Assembly: GCA_020746105.1 (NCBI GenBank)
Contig: CM036636.1
Location: 8,308,001 to 8,372,000, forward strand
Length of the DNA stretch: 64,000 bases
Reading direction: 5' to 3'
Source: Trogon surrucura
Lineage: Eukaryota > Chordata > Aves > Trogoniformes > Trogonidae
Shown here: in pieces, positions 1-10,614 of the stretch
How positions within the stretch are numbered: the first letter of the stretch is position 1
Layout: each line of letters opens with the position of its first letter
Translations under genes and position numbers: made by a program
The notes under the pieces: generated by a model
The model's database searches: none
Told to the model about the DNA's origin: nothing
What the model saw: the letters and a program-made list of their open reading frames with translations, nothing else

Positions 1-2680
1 TGAGCTGGGGGCTTTGGCAGGGAGAGCCGAACCCCATGGGCTGGCGGGTCGTCAGCTGGCAGCTACTTTTCCCCCCAAATCATGGTTTTACAGTGCCCCT
101 TGTTGATGTGGCTGTAAGGTGGGGAACGTTGCTGCGTTGACTTACTCAGAGTTGCTGCTAGGGCTAAAACCTTCTCACCTGCAGCTTGTCCTCCTCCTCG
201 GGAGCTGGTCCCACTTTCAAAGTGGAGCCTACTCCTGTTGGGTGGGTCTCGCTCAGGTGTCGGGGATCAGGGCAAACACACCCACCAGAGCAGAAAGTGC
301 CTCTCTCTTGCCACACAAAAGCAGCTGAATCGTAGGGGTTTTGAGTATTTACATTTCCTTTGATGCTCTCGTGGAAGACAGTCCGAAGCTCTTGTTGAAT
401 TGGGCAGGATGAGGCCCTTTTCGTGTATACTTGCATTTTCTCTCAGGCCTGATCTGTTAGGCTGTAGATGCTAAATAATACGTCGTGTTATTAGTCATGT
501 TGACTTTGACGGGGATGGAGAGGGGGAGCGTGTGTCACCTTGCTGCTGCTGGCTCGGGTGAGGATTTTCACGCTGGCGCAAATGAAAAACAACTGATTTA
601 TCTGCTCATTTATAAATGTATGTGTGCGTATGGCGGGGAGAGGAGGGGTGGGTCTTTGCAACACGCTGTGCATCACACCGGGAGAAAAACAAGGCAGCCA
701 GCCCAGGCCAGTGGTGCTGGGTGGGGGTTAGAACTTCTCATCGCTGGCTTAGGGGAAAATCCAGCAGCCCGCGGGAGCTGTTAAGGGTGCGAGGTCTGGG
801 TTTGTGCCTGCTGCGTGTTGCGCTGCTGCAGAAGCGACTCTGAAACTTTTATCCACTGGCCTTTGGTCACCGATTACTGGGAAAATCAGCTTTGTGAGGG
901 CAGTGAGTTCTGCAAGTTTTGGAGGGGGAGGTCTTGGTCCTGTTCTGAGCAGTTTGTGGGAGCGAGGGGGAGCCTCGAGGAACGCGAGCGGGCGCCTTCC
1001 CAGTGAAACCAGAGTGGAGCTGGTGGGGCTATGGGGCCTCGGTGCTTTTTGGAGGTAGGATGGTCCAAAACCCGCTGGGTCCTGACTGCAGAGCGCTGTG
1101 GTGTTTTACCAACCCCATCTGATGTCACGATTGGAAGCTGGCATTGGCAAGCCAAGGCGAAAAAAATAGGCAAGCTTGTGGAATTTGTTTCCCTGCACAC
1201 CAGTATGGGCCTGAGGTGGGGGACGGGTGCAACTGGGGGCCAAAATCAGGCTCGGTTACTGTGTGGCCCCACCAAGATCTCAGCTTAGTTTGGCCTAAAA
1301 AGGATAACCCAGTGGAGGTTCCTGGCCAAGTGCTGCCCGTGGTTAGACTCAGATAACCCCGCTGATGTCATGGGTGGAAGCGTGGCCAGCGCTGGGCACT
1401 TTTAATAGTAGTATCTCATTTTCCTGCTTGTCTCGGGAGCTGCTGGCAGATGCCAGACAGAGGCTCCCGGCGAGGACAGCGTGTCCCCGGGCATCTTCAG
1501 GGCTGGATGCTGTCGCCCTGTGGTTCCGTTCGCTATCTTGGTCCCAGGACAACCTGCAGCCCAACTGGGGGATCCGTGGGCAGTGAGGCTGCCTACGCCT
1601 GTCCCATGTCTGCCTGCCCACAGCCCTCCTGCGTGGCCACCGCAGCCCTGGGTGAGGGTCGTGGGCACCTCAGGCTACAGCAGATGAGGGCTTGGAAGGC
1701 ACGGATCTCACTTTTTACCAGTTTTTGAACGATTGGGGATTTCTTGCTTTCATTCTTCTGCGGGGGGTGCTGTGCTGTGCCGAGTCTCCAGGAGGAAGAA
1801 AATCAAGAAAAAGCTGTGGTGCAAGTGCTCGCCAGGCTGGGGGGGACCTACGTCTCCAGGCTGGTGGGACGCGTGTGCTGAGGTTGGGCTTTGCACGGGG
1901 CTGGGTTGGGGACCGATGTGCAAACCAAGCAACTTGGTTCTTTGGCTTGCTGCTTTTTCCCGAGGCTCTGACCATTACAGTCCTTCTGCTGCTGCTTTTT
2001 CTTCTTTGCCCGTTCCCCTAAGAAGGCGATAGCTCCTGGGGAGCCAAAGGGCGATGGTGAGCTCGGGGAAGCCTCCCTCGAGGCTCAGCCTCGTGGTGGG
2101 CAGAAACGGTTAACGGGGATCCAAGGCTGGCGCTTCCCTCCCGGAGGTCAGTTCACCGGGTTGCAACCTCTGCAAGTCCGTGTCTTCCCACCCGTGCAGC
2201 CCTGCCAGGGGCGGCTGCAGCTGCTCAGGATGTGGGGCGAGAACTGGCCGTGCAGGGAACGCCTCTGAGGAAAACAGCAAAACAACCCCCCCGTGTCGTG
2301 TCCGGTGGGTGGGTGGGTGACCACCCGGACTATGGGGGCTGCTTCGGGTGGGAACTTGAGCATCCATGAGTCCCCTTCATCCCGCATCTCCTGGATGCTG
2401 CACCAACCCCGAGGTGGGTTGGTTGGCGGGGAGCCTGCGCCTGGGCTGAGATCTGGGCGCGATCCTTGGTTCTGCTTCTTTTAGCTTGGGAAATTTTCAG
2501 CCTATAAGAGAAAATCCACAGTGGGAGAAAAACTCTGAGAGGTGCAGGAAACGTTATAGCTTGTCCAAACGTCGCTTTGAGGAAGGAGGAATCCTCTGCC
2601 TCACATCTGGGAGATGCTACTGGTGCCGCACCAGAGAGGGGCCTCGGAGGAGCAAGAGATAAAGTCGAGTCGTGTCCTGG
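1..2680. other. GC-rich unique stretch, no gene seen
   Basis: This is ordinary GC-rich vertebrate-like sequence. The open frames on both strands are short, mutually overlapping and resemble no protein family I know. The only local structure is a (GGGT)-type run at about 2303-2318 (GG, then three GGG runs separated by single T), a small G-quadruplex candidate. No promoter, splice pair or interspersed repeat could be supported. Confidence 0.5.
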
Positions 2681-2689
2681 TCTCTAGTA

Positions 2690-3080
2690 GTGTAGGGCTC
2701 GACCTCTCCCAGTTGACATATGCAAAACAAGCTGGGAAGGAATTTTTGCCTTTTTTTCAGAATCTGGGCTGTGACAGTTAAATAAATCCTCGGAGGGTGC
2801 CTGAGTTTACTCCACGTCGTCCTGCTGTGTTGGAGAGAGCGTTTGTGTTTCTCATATTTAGGGCATTTTATTTATTTAAAAGAGAGCGGGGGAGAAAGCC
2901 GCAGAATTTTAGTTATTCATTGCAAATATTATTATTGGCATTTTGCGCCTGTTGGAAAAAAAATAATAAAAAAAAAATCAAGGGGGGGAATCAAAACATT
3001 TCACTGGAAAATACACCCTGGCTTCGTCCCACCCACATCTTGAAGGCAAAAATAAATATTTTTTAAGAAACGGGTTAAAA
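2690..3080. promoter_or_regulatory. AT-rich island, candidate conserved non-coding element
   Basis: A sharp drop in GC marks this block against both flanks. It contains CATATG at 2717-2722 overlapping an octamer-like ATGCAAAA at 2720-2727, and a run of TTTA/ATTA words from about 2860 to 2940. It also holds a strong acceptor-like pyrimidine tract ending in CAG at 2760 (see findings). The composition fits a developmental enhancer or other conserved element. Alignment to other birds would decide. Confidence 0.3.
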
Positions 3081-5585
3081 ACCTTTTTGTTGGAGTATTG
3101 TTTTCTGGGAGCAGGGGTGGATTCCCATATGCCAGAGCCCTGCCACCCAGCTGAATTTTTTTATTTTTCGAGTTTTTTTTGTGGGTAAGATGGTTAAGAA
3201 AACAAGCGAACAGCGGAGCTGTGGGGACGTGGGCTTTGGGACGTTCTTTGGTGCTGCCTCTTGCACAGGGTGCTCGTTCCCGTGGGCATCCTGGCACCTT
3301 TTGGGGGACACATGGTGTGTGAGATGGGTATTCCCCTGAGGCTCCAGGCTGCCTGAAATCACCGAATCATTCTTGCTATAAATACCCAGCAACTGGCCCG
3401 TGGTGGGGATGGAGTAGGGATGCCAAGGGGGTCCCTGCTGGTGGTGACGGAAGCTGGGGACACCTCAAATCACTGAGTATTGCAGAGACCTTCCCTGGGA
3501 GCTCGGTAACCTAATTGGGCTCTAATTAATCCTGTTCCCTGGCTCCGATCCCCGGCGCGTCGCGCCATCGTTGCCTCCCTTCGCGGACGAAGGAACTGGG
3601 TCTCTCATCCCTCCGACACGTGCGGGCGGGGATGCTCGGAGGAGCGGGGATGCTCGGAGGAGTGGGCACGCCGCTGGGGCAGGATCCGACCCGGCAGCTC
3701 CGTAATTGCTTCCTAAAAGGCCCAGGTGGGCTCTCAAAGTCAGCGTAGCTACAAAGCAATAGGGGAGGCAGCCTGGGTGGTTTTATTTTAATTGGTTTTG
3801 TCAGGAGTTGCTGTATTTTATTACATTTAAAGACTAGACTCTGGAATAACTTTGAACGTTTGACACGCACACAAAAAGCAGCTTTCTGACATTTTCCTCT
3901 TTGCTTGTCTTTTATGTTATTTCTCCCCTCTCCTCCTCCTCAAAGGGAAGCGTGTGCCTGGAGGGAGGACAGAGGAGGAGGGAGGAGTGGTTGCGTCTCT
4001 CCAAAGGCTGCTGGAACATCAAGGCAGCGCAAAGCAGACGAAAAAATATTGCAAATAAGGATTTAAAAAAAAAAAAAAAAACCACCACCCTACTCAAGGA
4101 TCCCCACACATGCCAGCCGGCTCAAACTGCTCGAAGATTTTCAGACAGAAGCAATTTAGCCTGGGAAAATGCTCCATTGTTGAGATGGAAACTGGCTGTG
4201 AGAACTTGCCTTTTCTGACACCGTTTCGCTAAGCAAAAGCAAAGTCAGGGAAACCACCTGAGTGTGGATTGAGAGAAGAGTGAGCGCTTCAAAATGGAGG
4301 GTGTTTTCTGAGATAAACAGGGAACAATTCCCTTGCAAGGGAGGGAAGAAAGGGCTCAAATTAAGCCCCAATGCAGCTCCCCTCCTTTGAAATTTTGTTT
4401 AACGTGGAGTTAAAAAATAATCCTGTTCAAACAGACCACTCATAAGCATAAAATGGCTGGGTTGTGGTTTGTTGCTTGTCAGTTTTGGTGTTGGTTTTTT
4501 TTTTTTTTTCTCCCCCTTTTATTGTGATATACAATAAAAGTTTCAAGGTTGCACCTCGGGGCTGTAATTCTGCTGGTGCCAGCTCCTACCTCTGCACATC
4601 AGGAGGGGGACGGATCTTTGCCTTGAAAACTCGTCGTCTGCCCAGATGAGACAGATACACGGTGGGAAACTGAGGCACGCGGGCGCGTCTGAGCGCCAGC
4701 GAAGCTGGGAACGGGGCCCGGAGCGAGGGCGTGGGGACGGTTGTGAAATCTCGGCTGGGACGGCGGCTTCCAGCCCCGCGGAGCAGATCCGTCTGGATCC
4801 GTAGGGCTCGCTGAGGCTCTTGAGGGTCCCAGATCCTGGTAGCACCCCAAAAAAATAAATTAAAAAAAATAAATAAATCCTCAAACTGCTTTTTTTTTGG
4901 CTTGGGAGCAAAAGAAAAGCTCGCAGGTGGGGTTTGTGATTAAGCCAGGTGCTCCCAAAGCAAAGGACGAGGAAGAAACACCCTAAATATTTGTTTTATT
5001 AAGCATCGGGAGCAGGGCTTGTGTCCCCTTTCTGCTCTCATGGAAGATGGTTCCTCTTGCTGTGGGCATGTTGCCTTCTTTCAGACCTGTTTTTTTTCTT
5101 TATTTTTATTTTTTCGGTTATTTTCTTGGCTTTGGTGGGCCCCGAGTGGTGTGTTTGAGTTTGGGTCTCTTTCCCTGGCTTGCCTGCGCTGCGGAGCAAA
5201 GAGAGAGAAGGTGCAACGCTGGGATTTGGGACCAATAAAATGGTAATGGGATTCCCAGCTGGTTGTTACTTTTCATGGTCTCCTCTTTCGCGGAGTTTTG
5301 GCTTTCTTCGGCTTTTACGGACTTAAAAAAAAAAGGACAGGGGGAGCTGGGGACAGCCCTGGAGCCCCCCGAGGTTTTACAGCCCCTAAGCTGCCGGAGC
5401 AAATCCTTTGTGCCAGGAGCGGATTAGGGAGGGATGCCCCGTCTAGTTTTGGCTGGCTCTGCGGCTCTGGGCACGAAGGCAGAAACATTTGATGATTGTT
5501 TTTCCATTTTTGGCCCACAAGTAAGTGCTGGAAAGTTGTTTTTTTTCTTTCGTTATTGTTGGGTTTTGTTTGGTTTTTTTTTTCT
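3081..5585. other. Mixed composition, homopolymer runs, no gene seen
   Basis: This stretch has unique sequence with several simple runs: A17 at 4065-4081, T15 at 4495-4509 and an AATAAA-rich tract at about 4851-4877. A CpG-rich patch at 3540-3690 contains an 18-bp direct duplication (listed separately). Homopolymer-derived frames rich in F, K or N are artefacts. I see no supportable coding exon; the one acceptor/donor pair tested here (about 5380 to GTAAGT at 5521) is closed by stops in all three frames. Confidence 0.45.
3628..3663 (+). repeat. 18-bp direct duplication in a CpG-rich patch
   Basis: Two tandem copies of GGGGATGCTCGGAGGAG(C/T) lie at 3628-3645 and 3646-3663 and differ only at the last base. 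The flanks (3540-3690) are rich in CpG. This is a simple local duplication. Confidence 0.8.
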
Positions 5586-5589
5586 GTGA

Positions 5590-6440
5590 ACCCCGTGGGC
5601 TGCCGCGGGACAATTTTGTTGTGGGCAGCTCATCTTCCTACGTGCCCATTACGGAGCCGAAATGGGGCAACGGCAGGGGTGAAGCAAGAGCGGAAGGAGA
5701 AGCGCGGGAGCGGGGCTGCTCTCCCAGCTGAGATCCACCCGGAGAGCGCGGAGGTGACTGGGCTGGCGCGGGAGGCGGCGGGGCGGTGAGCGATGGCAGA
5801 GGCACGAGAAGGGCGTAGAGAGGAGCGGGGTCGGAGCAGACCCACGTCGAGCCGGGGAAGCTGTTTTGGCTGTTTCGATGGGCGAGGGCGACTCGCTGAT
5901 GCTGCAGCCTCTGGCCGAGGACGTGCGCGCGTGTGGGTGCTATTGCAAAAAGCAAAAAAAAACAAGCAGAGACCCACATTTCTCCTCTGGTCATCCTTGC
6001 GCAGCCCGTGCTGGACTCCCCGCCCCACCTTTTTGCTGCCCTATTTTTGTAAGATGAGCGACTTTATCAGGCCGGGGAGGCTGTGGGCTCTGCCCAGGGC
6101 AGAGGAGCTGTGGCCTCTAACACCAGCGAGCAGGGCCCGGCCGGCGGCAGATAACGGCGCGTGGGCGGTGGGTTGTGCCGGAGATGCTCGTCCGGCCCCG
6201 CGTTGCTTCGCATCGGCGTTGGGACTGCTTGTGGAGACCCTCCTCACACCCCAGGGCTGCCCTGACCCACGCCTATGGGGCTGCTGCAGCCTTGGGGGGT
6301 GGTTTATCGGTGGGCCAGGGGTGTGGGGCAAACGCAGGGGTCGCTGTGAGGGTGCCCAAACCCAGCGTGGGGACCGGGCAACTTCGGCGAGTTGAAAACC
6401 GCCGTCTCGGAGCTCTGCACCTGCGTGGCTGAGGCCTCCC
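5590..6440. promoter_or_regulatory. CpG-dense segment (CpG-island-like)
   Basis: CpG dinucleotides are clearly more frequent here than in the flanks, especially from 5640 to 5940. A 200-codon frame opens at ATG 5793 on the plus strand (beginning MAEAREGRREERG), preceded by GGTGAGCG and lying inside the island. The frame has arginine/glycine-rich, compositionally driven sequence, runs across an A-rich tract at about 5950 and matches no family I recognise, so I do not call it a gene. A CpG island in this setting could be a promoter of an unannotated transcript or an orphan island near enhancers. Confidence 0.35.
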
Positions 6441-6639
6441 TTTTGACCTGCACTTGTTCGAGTGTGATTCTCAATTGATCATAAAAATCCAGGGTGATTC
6501 ACAGCGCTTCTGCCCTCCAGCCTGCCGGGCTCCGTCTCTCTGCATTCGCTTAGCGTGAGAGAGCAAATTGCCCTCCAGTTCATCCTCCTCGTTCGTAATG
6601 GGGAGCTGTTGCTTTCTGGATCCGCTCCCTCCACCTCCC

Positions 6640-7060
6640 CCCCGCCGCACTCCTTGGATTATAATACATTAGAGATGGCGGCTTAGCATTTTAATTTAAT
6701 TTTCTCTCCCTTATTTATTTATTTATCAAGAAAACCCATCTCGATGCGAGCTCCCAAACATCAAGGTGGGGAGGGAGGTGCAGCTCCCTGCTCCATCCTG
6801 GTGCAGACCCCGCGTGCGTGTGGCTCACAGACAGTGAAATTGCACCCTAGAGTTATAAAGCAATTGTCTAGCTCAGCAGCAGAATGAGCATGAAATGGTG
6901 CAGAAAGCAACTAAATAAAATTGGGTAAGGCAGATGCATGAAAATAATGACATCTCTATACCGTAGTCAGGCGCGCCCGCTCTTTCTCGCACACGCAGAT
7001 AAACTTTTATAACAGAGTTTGCATTTATTTTCCCCGGAAACTCTTCTGAAGCGGAGATGT
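6640..7060. promoter_or_regulatory. AT-rich island, candidate conserved non-coding element
   Basis: Two AT-rich blocks (6655-6730 and 6835-7040) carry ATTATAATACATTAG-type words, a (TTTA)4 run at about 6711-6726, CAATTGTC, and homeodomain-like TAATGA. The composition contrasts with the CpG-dense segment just upstream. Classification as an enhancer-like element is inference from composition only. Confidence 0.3.
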
Positions 7061-7109
7061 GTCTTAGTGTGACGCGAGCCCTCGTGTCCCCTCTCCTGTG
7101 TTTCTGGCT

Positions 7110-7300
7110 GTGCGTCGCCACACCGCTCTCCCCCATCCCCCTTTTCCCTTTTTTTTGTTTCCAGAGCAGGATTTTTATGCTCGGTCAAACACCGAAACGA
7201 TGACCTTTGCGACTTCCATTTCCCTTTGGCTGTGGTGGCCGTGCTGGGCTGGGGGAGCATGGGGAGCAGGTGGCTCTTCGGGGTCACCTGCCACATCCCT
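7110..7300 (+). other. Strong splice-acceptor-like signal with open frame after it
   Basis: A long pyrimidine tract from about 7128 ends in TTTCCAG at 7164 and is followed by AGCAGG. Downstream, two of the three frames stay open for at least 50 codons; one begins QDFYARSNTETMTF. No strong donor follows, although a GTGGCT lies at about 7270. I do not recognise the encoded sequence. It may be a chance acceptor or an unannotated terminal or alternative exon. Confidence 0.15.
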
Positions 7301-8820
7301 TGCAGATTGGACAAAGAAATTACTTGCTGACTTGCTCTCGTTTTGGAGTTTTCTCTTTTTATTTTTCCACCTGGGATCGTAGCAGCTGATAAAGATGGGA
7401 GCCCGCAGGCTGTTGCGTGGAGCTTTAGGACATGAGAGCGGGGATGGAGAACCAAGTTGGTGCACTTGGCTCTGTCCCCGCATCCCTCCTCCCTGGTGAT
7501 GGATCATCACACCAGGGCCACCTGCTCCCACCTTATGTATTTATCCAGCTGTATGGCTAAAAATGCCTCAAATTTGGGGCCTGGAGGATTGACCTTATGG
7601 TGTTTCCCCAGGGCTCTGTGCCGCTGTCCCCACTCCATTGCTACTCTGGAGCCTTTGACCTCTGCAGAGGCTCGTTCCCGCTGGCTGTTCCTGGGAAGAC
7701 AATACATTTCCCCACACAGCCTGAGACCCTTTAGGTGACATTGAGGCTGTGTCCATGCCATCTTTGTGCCCTCAAGGCATCGTCAGGCTCTGCTCCGTGT
7801 GCTCGTGATGCTGAGGATGCCCTTTCTTGAGGGGGTGCTGCCTCCTGCATCCCAGCTGGGCTGGCTCATCCCGGGCATGGGGAGCAGGTGGCAGCAGTTG
7901 GGTTTTTCCAGCCTCCCCAGTCTGCTGCTCCCCTGTTTGGAGGGCTCAAGACTGAGCTGGTTGTGGATCCTTTCCCTCTCCAGAAGGAAACGTAAGTCCA
8001 TCTTTTGCGCTGCTGGGCATGCTGTGCCAGAGCCTGGGGCTCACCGCCGAGTGCCTCTGCAGGAAAACCTCCATCTCTGATTTTTCCTTTGCTGGGACGT
8101 GTCCCCAGGGTCCTGGATTAGCTGCTCCAACGCTTTGCCTGCTGCCTCCCTGTCACATGCAGACCGCCACGGATCCCGCGGGCGATCGGGAGCCTCGTGT
8201 TGGCTGCGCATCCCCGAAACACAGCACAGCACCGAGCCTGGCAGTGTGGGATGTTTTCCCCTCCTCGCTGCCTGCAGAAACCTGGCTCCTCTGGAGAGAA
8301 GCAGAGGAGGAGGAGGCTTCCCTGCAGAGATTGCTCCAGCTCTGGGCAGACGGATGCCGAGGCCCTGCCAGTGTTTTTTTGCTGGTGTGGAGCCACAGCG
8401 CCGGAGCAGAGCGCAGGAAAGTGCATGCATGGAAAAATCGGTGTGAAGGCATAAATCAGGCCAAGAGTGAAAGGTTAAAGAAATCCAGAGGAAGCGGAGT
8501 GATGTGCGGGATAGAAAGGGGTTTCCTGTACCTACACGGGCCACCCAGGCTCCCTTCCTGTCGGGGTAAATCTGCTAAAGCTGAAACTTTCTGCACCCCC
8601 AAGCAAATCGTGGTCGGCTGGATGGGCATGTTGCGAGCGAGCTGTGCCAGTTAAATACTTTGCACTTATGTTGTGCTCTCTCCGAGCCTCTGTGGTGGTG
8701 TTTGTAGGATGCCCAGGCAGATCTGGGGGAGCTGTTTGACCCCGTGGGGCAGAGCTCGGGGAGGGCAGGGTGCACTGACCCGTGCTGGAAGCTTTGCTGC
8801 CGTGCAGCCCTGAATCCCCA

Positions 8821-8866
8821 TCCCCTCCACTGCCATCCCCACTGCGCTGGTTTTCTGCAGGTGAGC
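8821..8866 (+). other. Recursive-splice-like motif (acceptor joined to donor)
   Basis: A pyrimidine-rich tract ends in TTTTCTGCAG at 8851-8860 and is followed at once by GTGAGC at 8861-8866. The AG|GTGAG junction matches the known layout of recursive (zero-length exon) splice sites found in long vertebrate introns. One motif can occur by chance, so the call is tentative. Confidence 0.2.
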
Positions 8867-9114
8867 CCTGCTATGCTCCTCCTCAGGTAACCAAACATCA
8901 GAGGTGGCTCCAGGAAGAGTTAAGACTCCTGGGACAATTACCTGCAGGCCCCCTTTTAAACACATAGGAAGGCTTAGCTGTGATCCCTGCCAGAGATAGC
9001 CTGGCCCTGGGGCCAGCTGATACCTATTGTTTGCAAATGCTGGCGACTTTATCCAAACAGGGGTTCAGAGACAGGACTTGCTGCCAGCGGGAATCCCAGA
9101 TGTGCTGGGGGAGG

Positions 9115-9162
9115 CTGCTGCTGAGCAGGGACTTGCTGCTGAGCAGGGACTTGCTCCTGAGG
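9115..9162 (+). repeat. 18-bp tandem repeat, about 2.5 copies
   Basis: The unit GCTGCTGAGCAGGGACTT occurs twice in succession and is followed by a partial GCTCCTGAG copy. It is a short minisatellite or local slippage product in GC-rich sequence. Confidence 0.8.
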
Positions 9163-9946
9163 TGTGTAGCAAGGCAGCACCCTGATCTGCAACCTGCCAG
9201 CAGCTTTCTCTGCTGCTTATTGGGTTGGGAGACACGGATTTACTTCCTAAGGGGTTTTGCCTGTGTTTTGAGTTGTATGTTGGTGTATTTTGTGCTGCTG
9301 TGCCCTCCGAGGCGAAGACTCGGAGCTCCAGCTCAGCTCTGCCTCGGGGTTTCATCCTTCTCTGGGGGGAAAAAAATCCAGCAGTTCCCTTACGGCGAGT
9401 CGCTCCCTCTTTGTGCCTCACCTGTGGGGCAGGTTTAGGCTGTGGAAATCAGAGGCCATCGGTCACCGCGGGGTGTGTTTAGCTTGGGCGCTGGGTTTTC
9501 TCATCTTTGTTGTTTTTCCGCCTGCGCTGCTGTCGCCGAGGGGCGTTCAGCGCCGCTCCCCGCGGGCACCCGGGGCTCTCTGTTCGACCGGGTGTCAGGC
9601 CATGGGAGCTGAGGCTGGGAGGGCGTGGAAAACCACGTCTGGCTTCTCCAGAAGCAAGGTTTCAGGGCCTCTAGGTGTGTGCAGGAAATGTTGCAGGGCA
9701 GGGATTTCTTGCAGCAAGCCCTGGATGGCAGATAACAGCGCGGTGCCCATCTCGAGCCCCCACCCACGCATACAGGGAGGCTCCAGCTCTCCCTGCGCCT
9801 TTTTCCCAAAGCCCCGCGGCAGCGCCGGAGGTGGGAAGCTGATCTGGGCATCGTCCCAGGTCTCTTTCTTGGAGCAGTGGCATTCGTTCCTAGGTGCAGC
9901 CCACCTTGAATGCGCCTTTACAAATGAATATGGTAGAAGTGACTAG

Positions 9947-9983
9947 AAAAAAAAAGAAAAAAACCCAACAAAACCCAAACCCA
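9947..9983 (+). repeat. A-tract passing into A/C-rich string
   Basis: A near-continuous A run interrupted by single G is followed by AACCCAACAAAACCCAAACCC. Similar A-then-CCAAAC strings recur at 15.84, 45.58, 48.69 and 53.76 kb. This is low-complexity sequence of a kind common in bird genomes. Confidence 0.6.
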
Positions 9984-10439
9984 GTGCATTGGCCTGCCCC
10001 TGTAATTGTCAGTGTGGAAATCATGGGCACATGAGGACTTGCAAATGAGTGAGTAAATCCACAGCTTTATTTTAAAAACAAGGGAAACGAGCCTCCCGGA
10101 GCCTTTGCCGGGTGGTTCGTCTGGCGCAGACCCATGCGCGGGATTGGCAGCTCGTCATCGATTCCATCGAGCGGGTTCAAGATCACGTCAGCTTAGCGAA
10201 GGGCTGAGATTGACCCGCGGTGATTCGCTGACTTTCTTGTTAAGACGATGGTGTGGCTGGGCTAGGGGAGAGGGAGCTTGCCGTTCCCTCCTTGTGCGGT
10301 GAGATGGCTTGGGGTAGGGCTGGCACCTTTTTCAAATTTTCAGCGTATCTTTTGCTGTGAAGAGGTAAAATCTTGAATGTACCTTGAAGGAGTGTGTAGG
10401 AGAAGGACTTTCCATCCCAGCTCTTGGCCCTGTCAGTAG

Positions 10440-10610
10440 CTGCAGAAGAAGAATGTTTTCAGGGGCTATTCATCATTGCAATTATTTTATTAAGAGTACA
10501 CAGTGTGCTTGGGAGCTGGAAGAGATGGAGCTTTGGGATGTTTTCAGCATTATAAATACTGATTGGTTACATCACCCGGCTTTTAAAAAATGGTATGTGT
10601 AGTCCTGGTG
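10440..10610. promoter_or_regulatory. AT-rich island, candidate conserved non-coding element
   Basis: This short AT-rich block has ATTCATCATTGCAATTATTTTATTAAG-type composition, ATTATAAATACTGATTGG (an inverted CCAAT plus a TATAAATA word) and a TTTTAAAAAA run. It is unlike its GC-rich flanks. The regulatory call is inferred from composition. Confidence 0.25.
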
Positions 10611-10614
10611 AAAG

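Larger units (their letters stand above)
7400..10435. other. GC-rich unique stretch, no gene seen
   Basis: Frames up to about 210 codons (for example 8019-8654 plus and 9290-9946 plus) are low in recognisable motifs and have antisense shadows of similar length, as expected in stop-poor GC-rich DNA. It contains the recursive-splice-like site at 8861, an 18-bp tandem repeat at 9115 and an A/C-rich tract at 9947-9983. Confidence 0.45.

Noticed and set aside
5380..5521. Acceptor TTTTACAG plus donor GTAAGT as an internal exon
   Set aside because: All three frames between them contain stops.
5793..6395. 200-codon plus frame starting with ATG in a CpG island
   Set aside because: Composition is R/G/A-rich and then passes through an A-run-derived KKQKK segment and W/L-rich tail; no family match, no donor or poly(A) support. 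Kept only as part of the CpG-island note.
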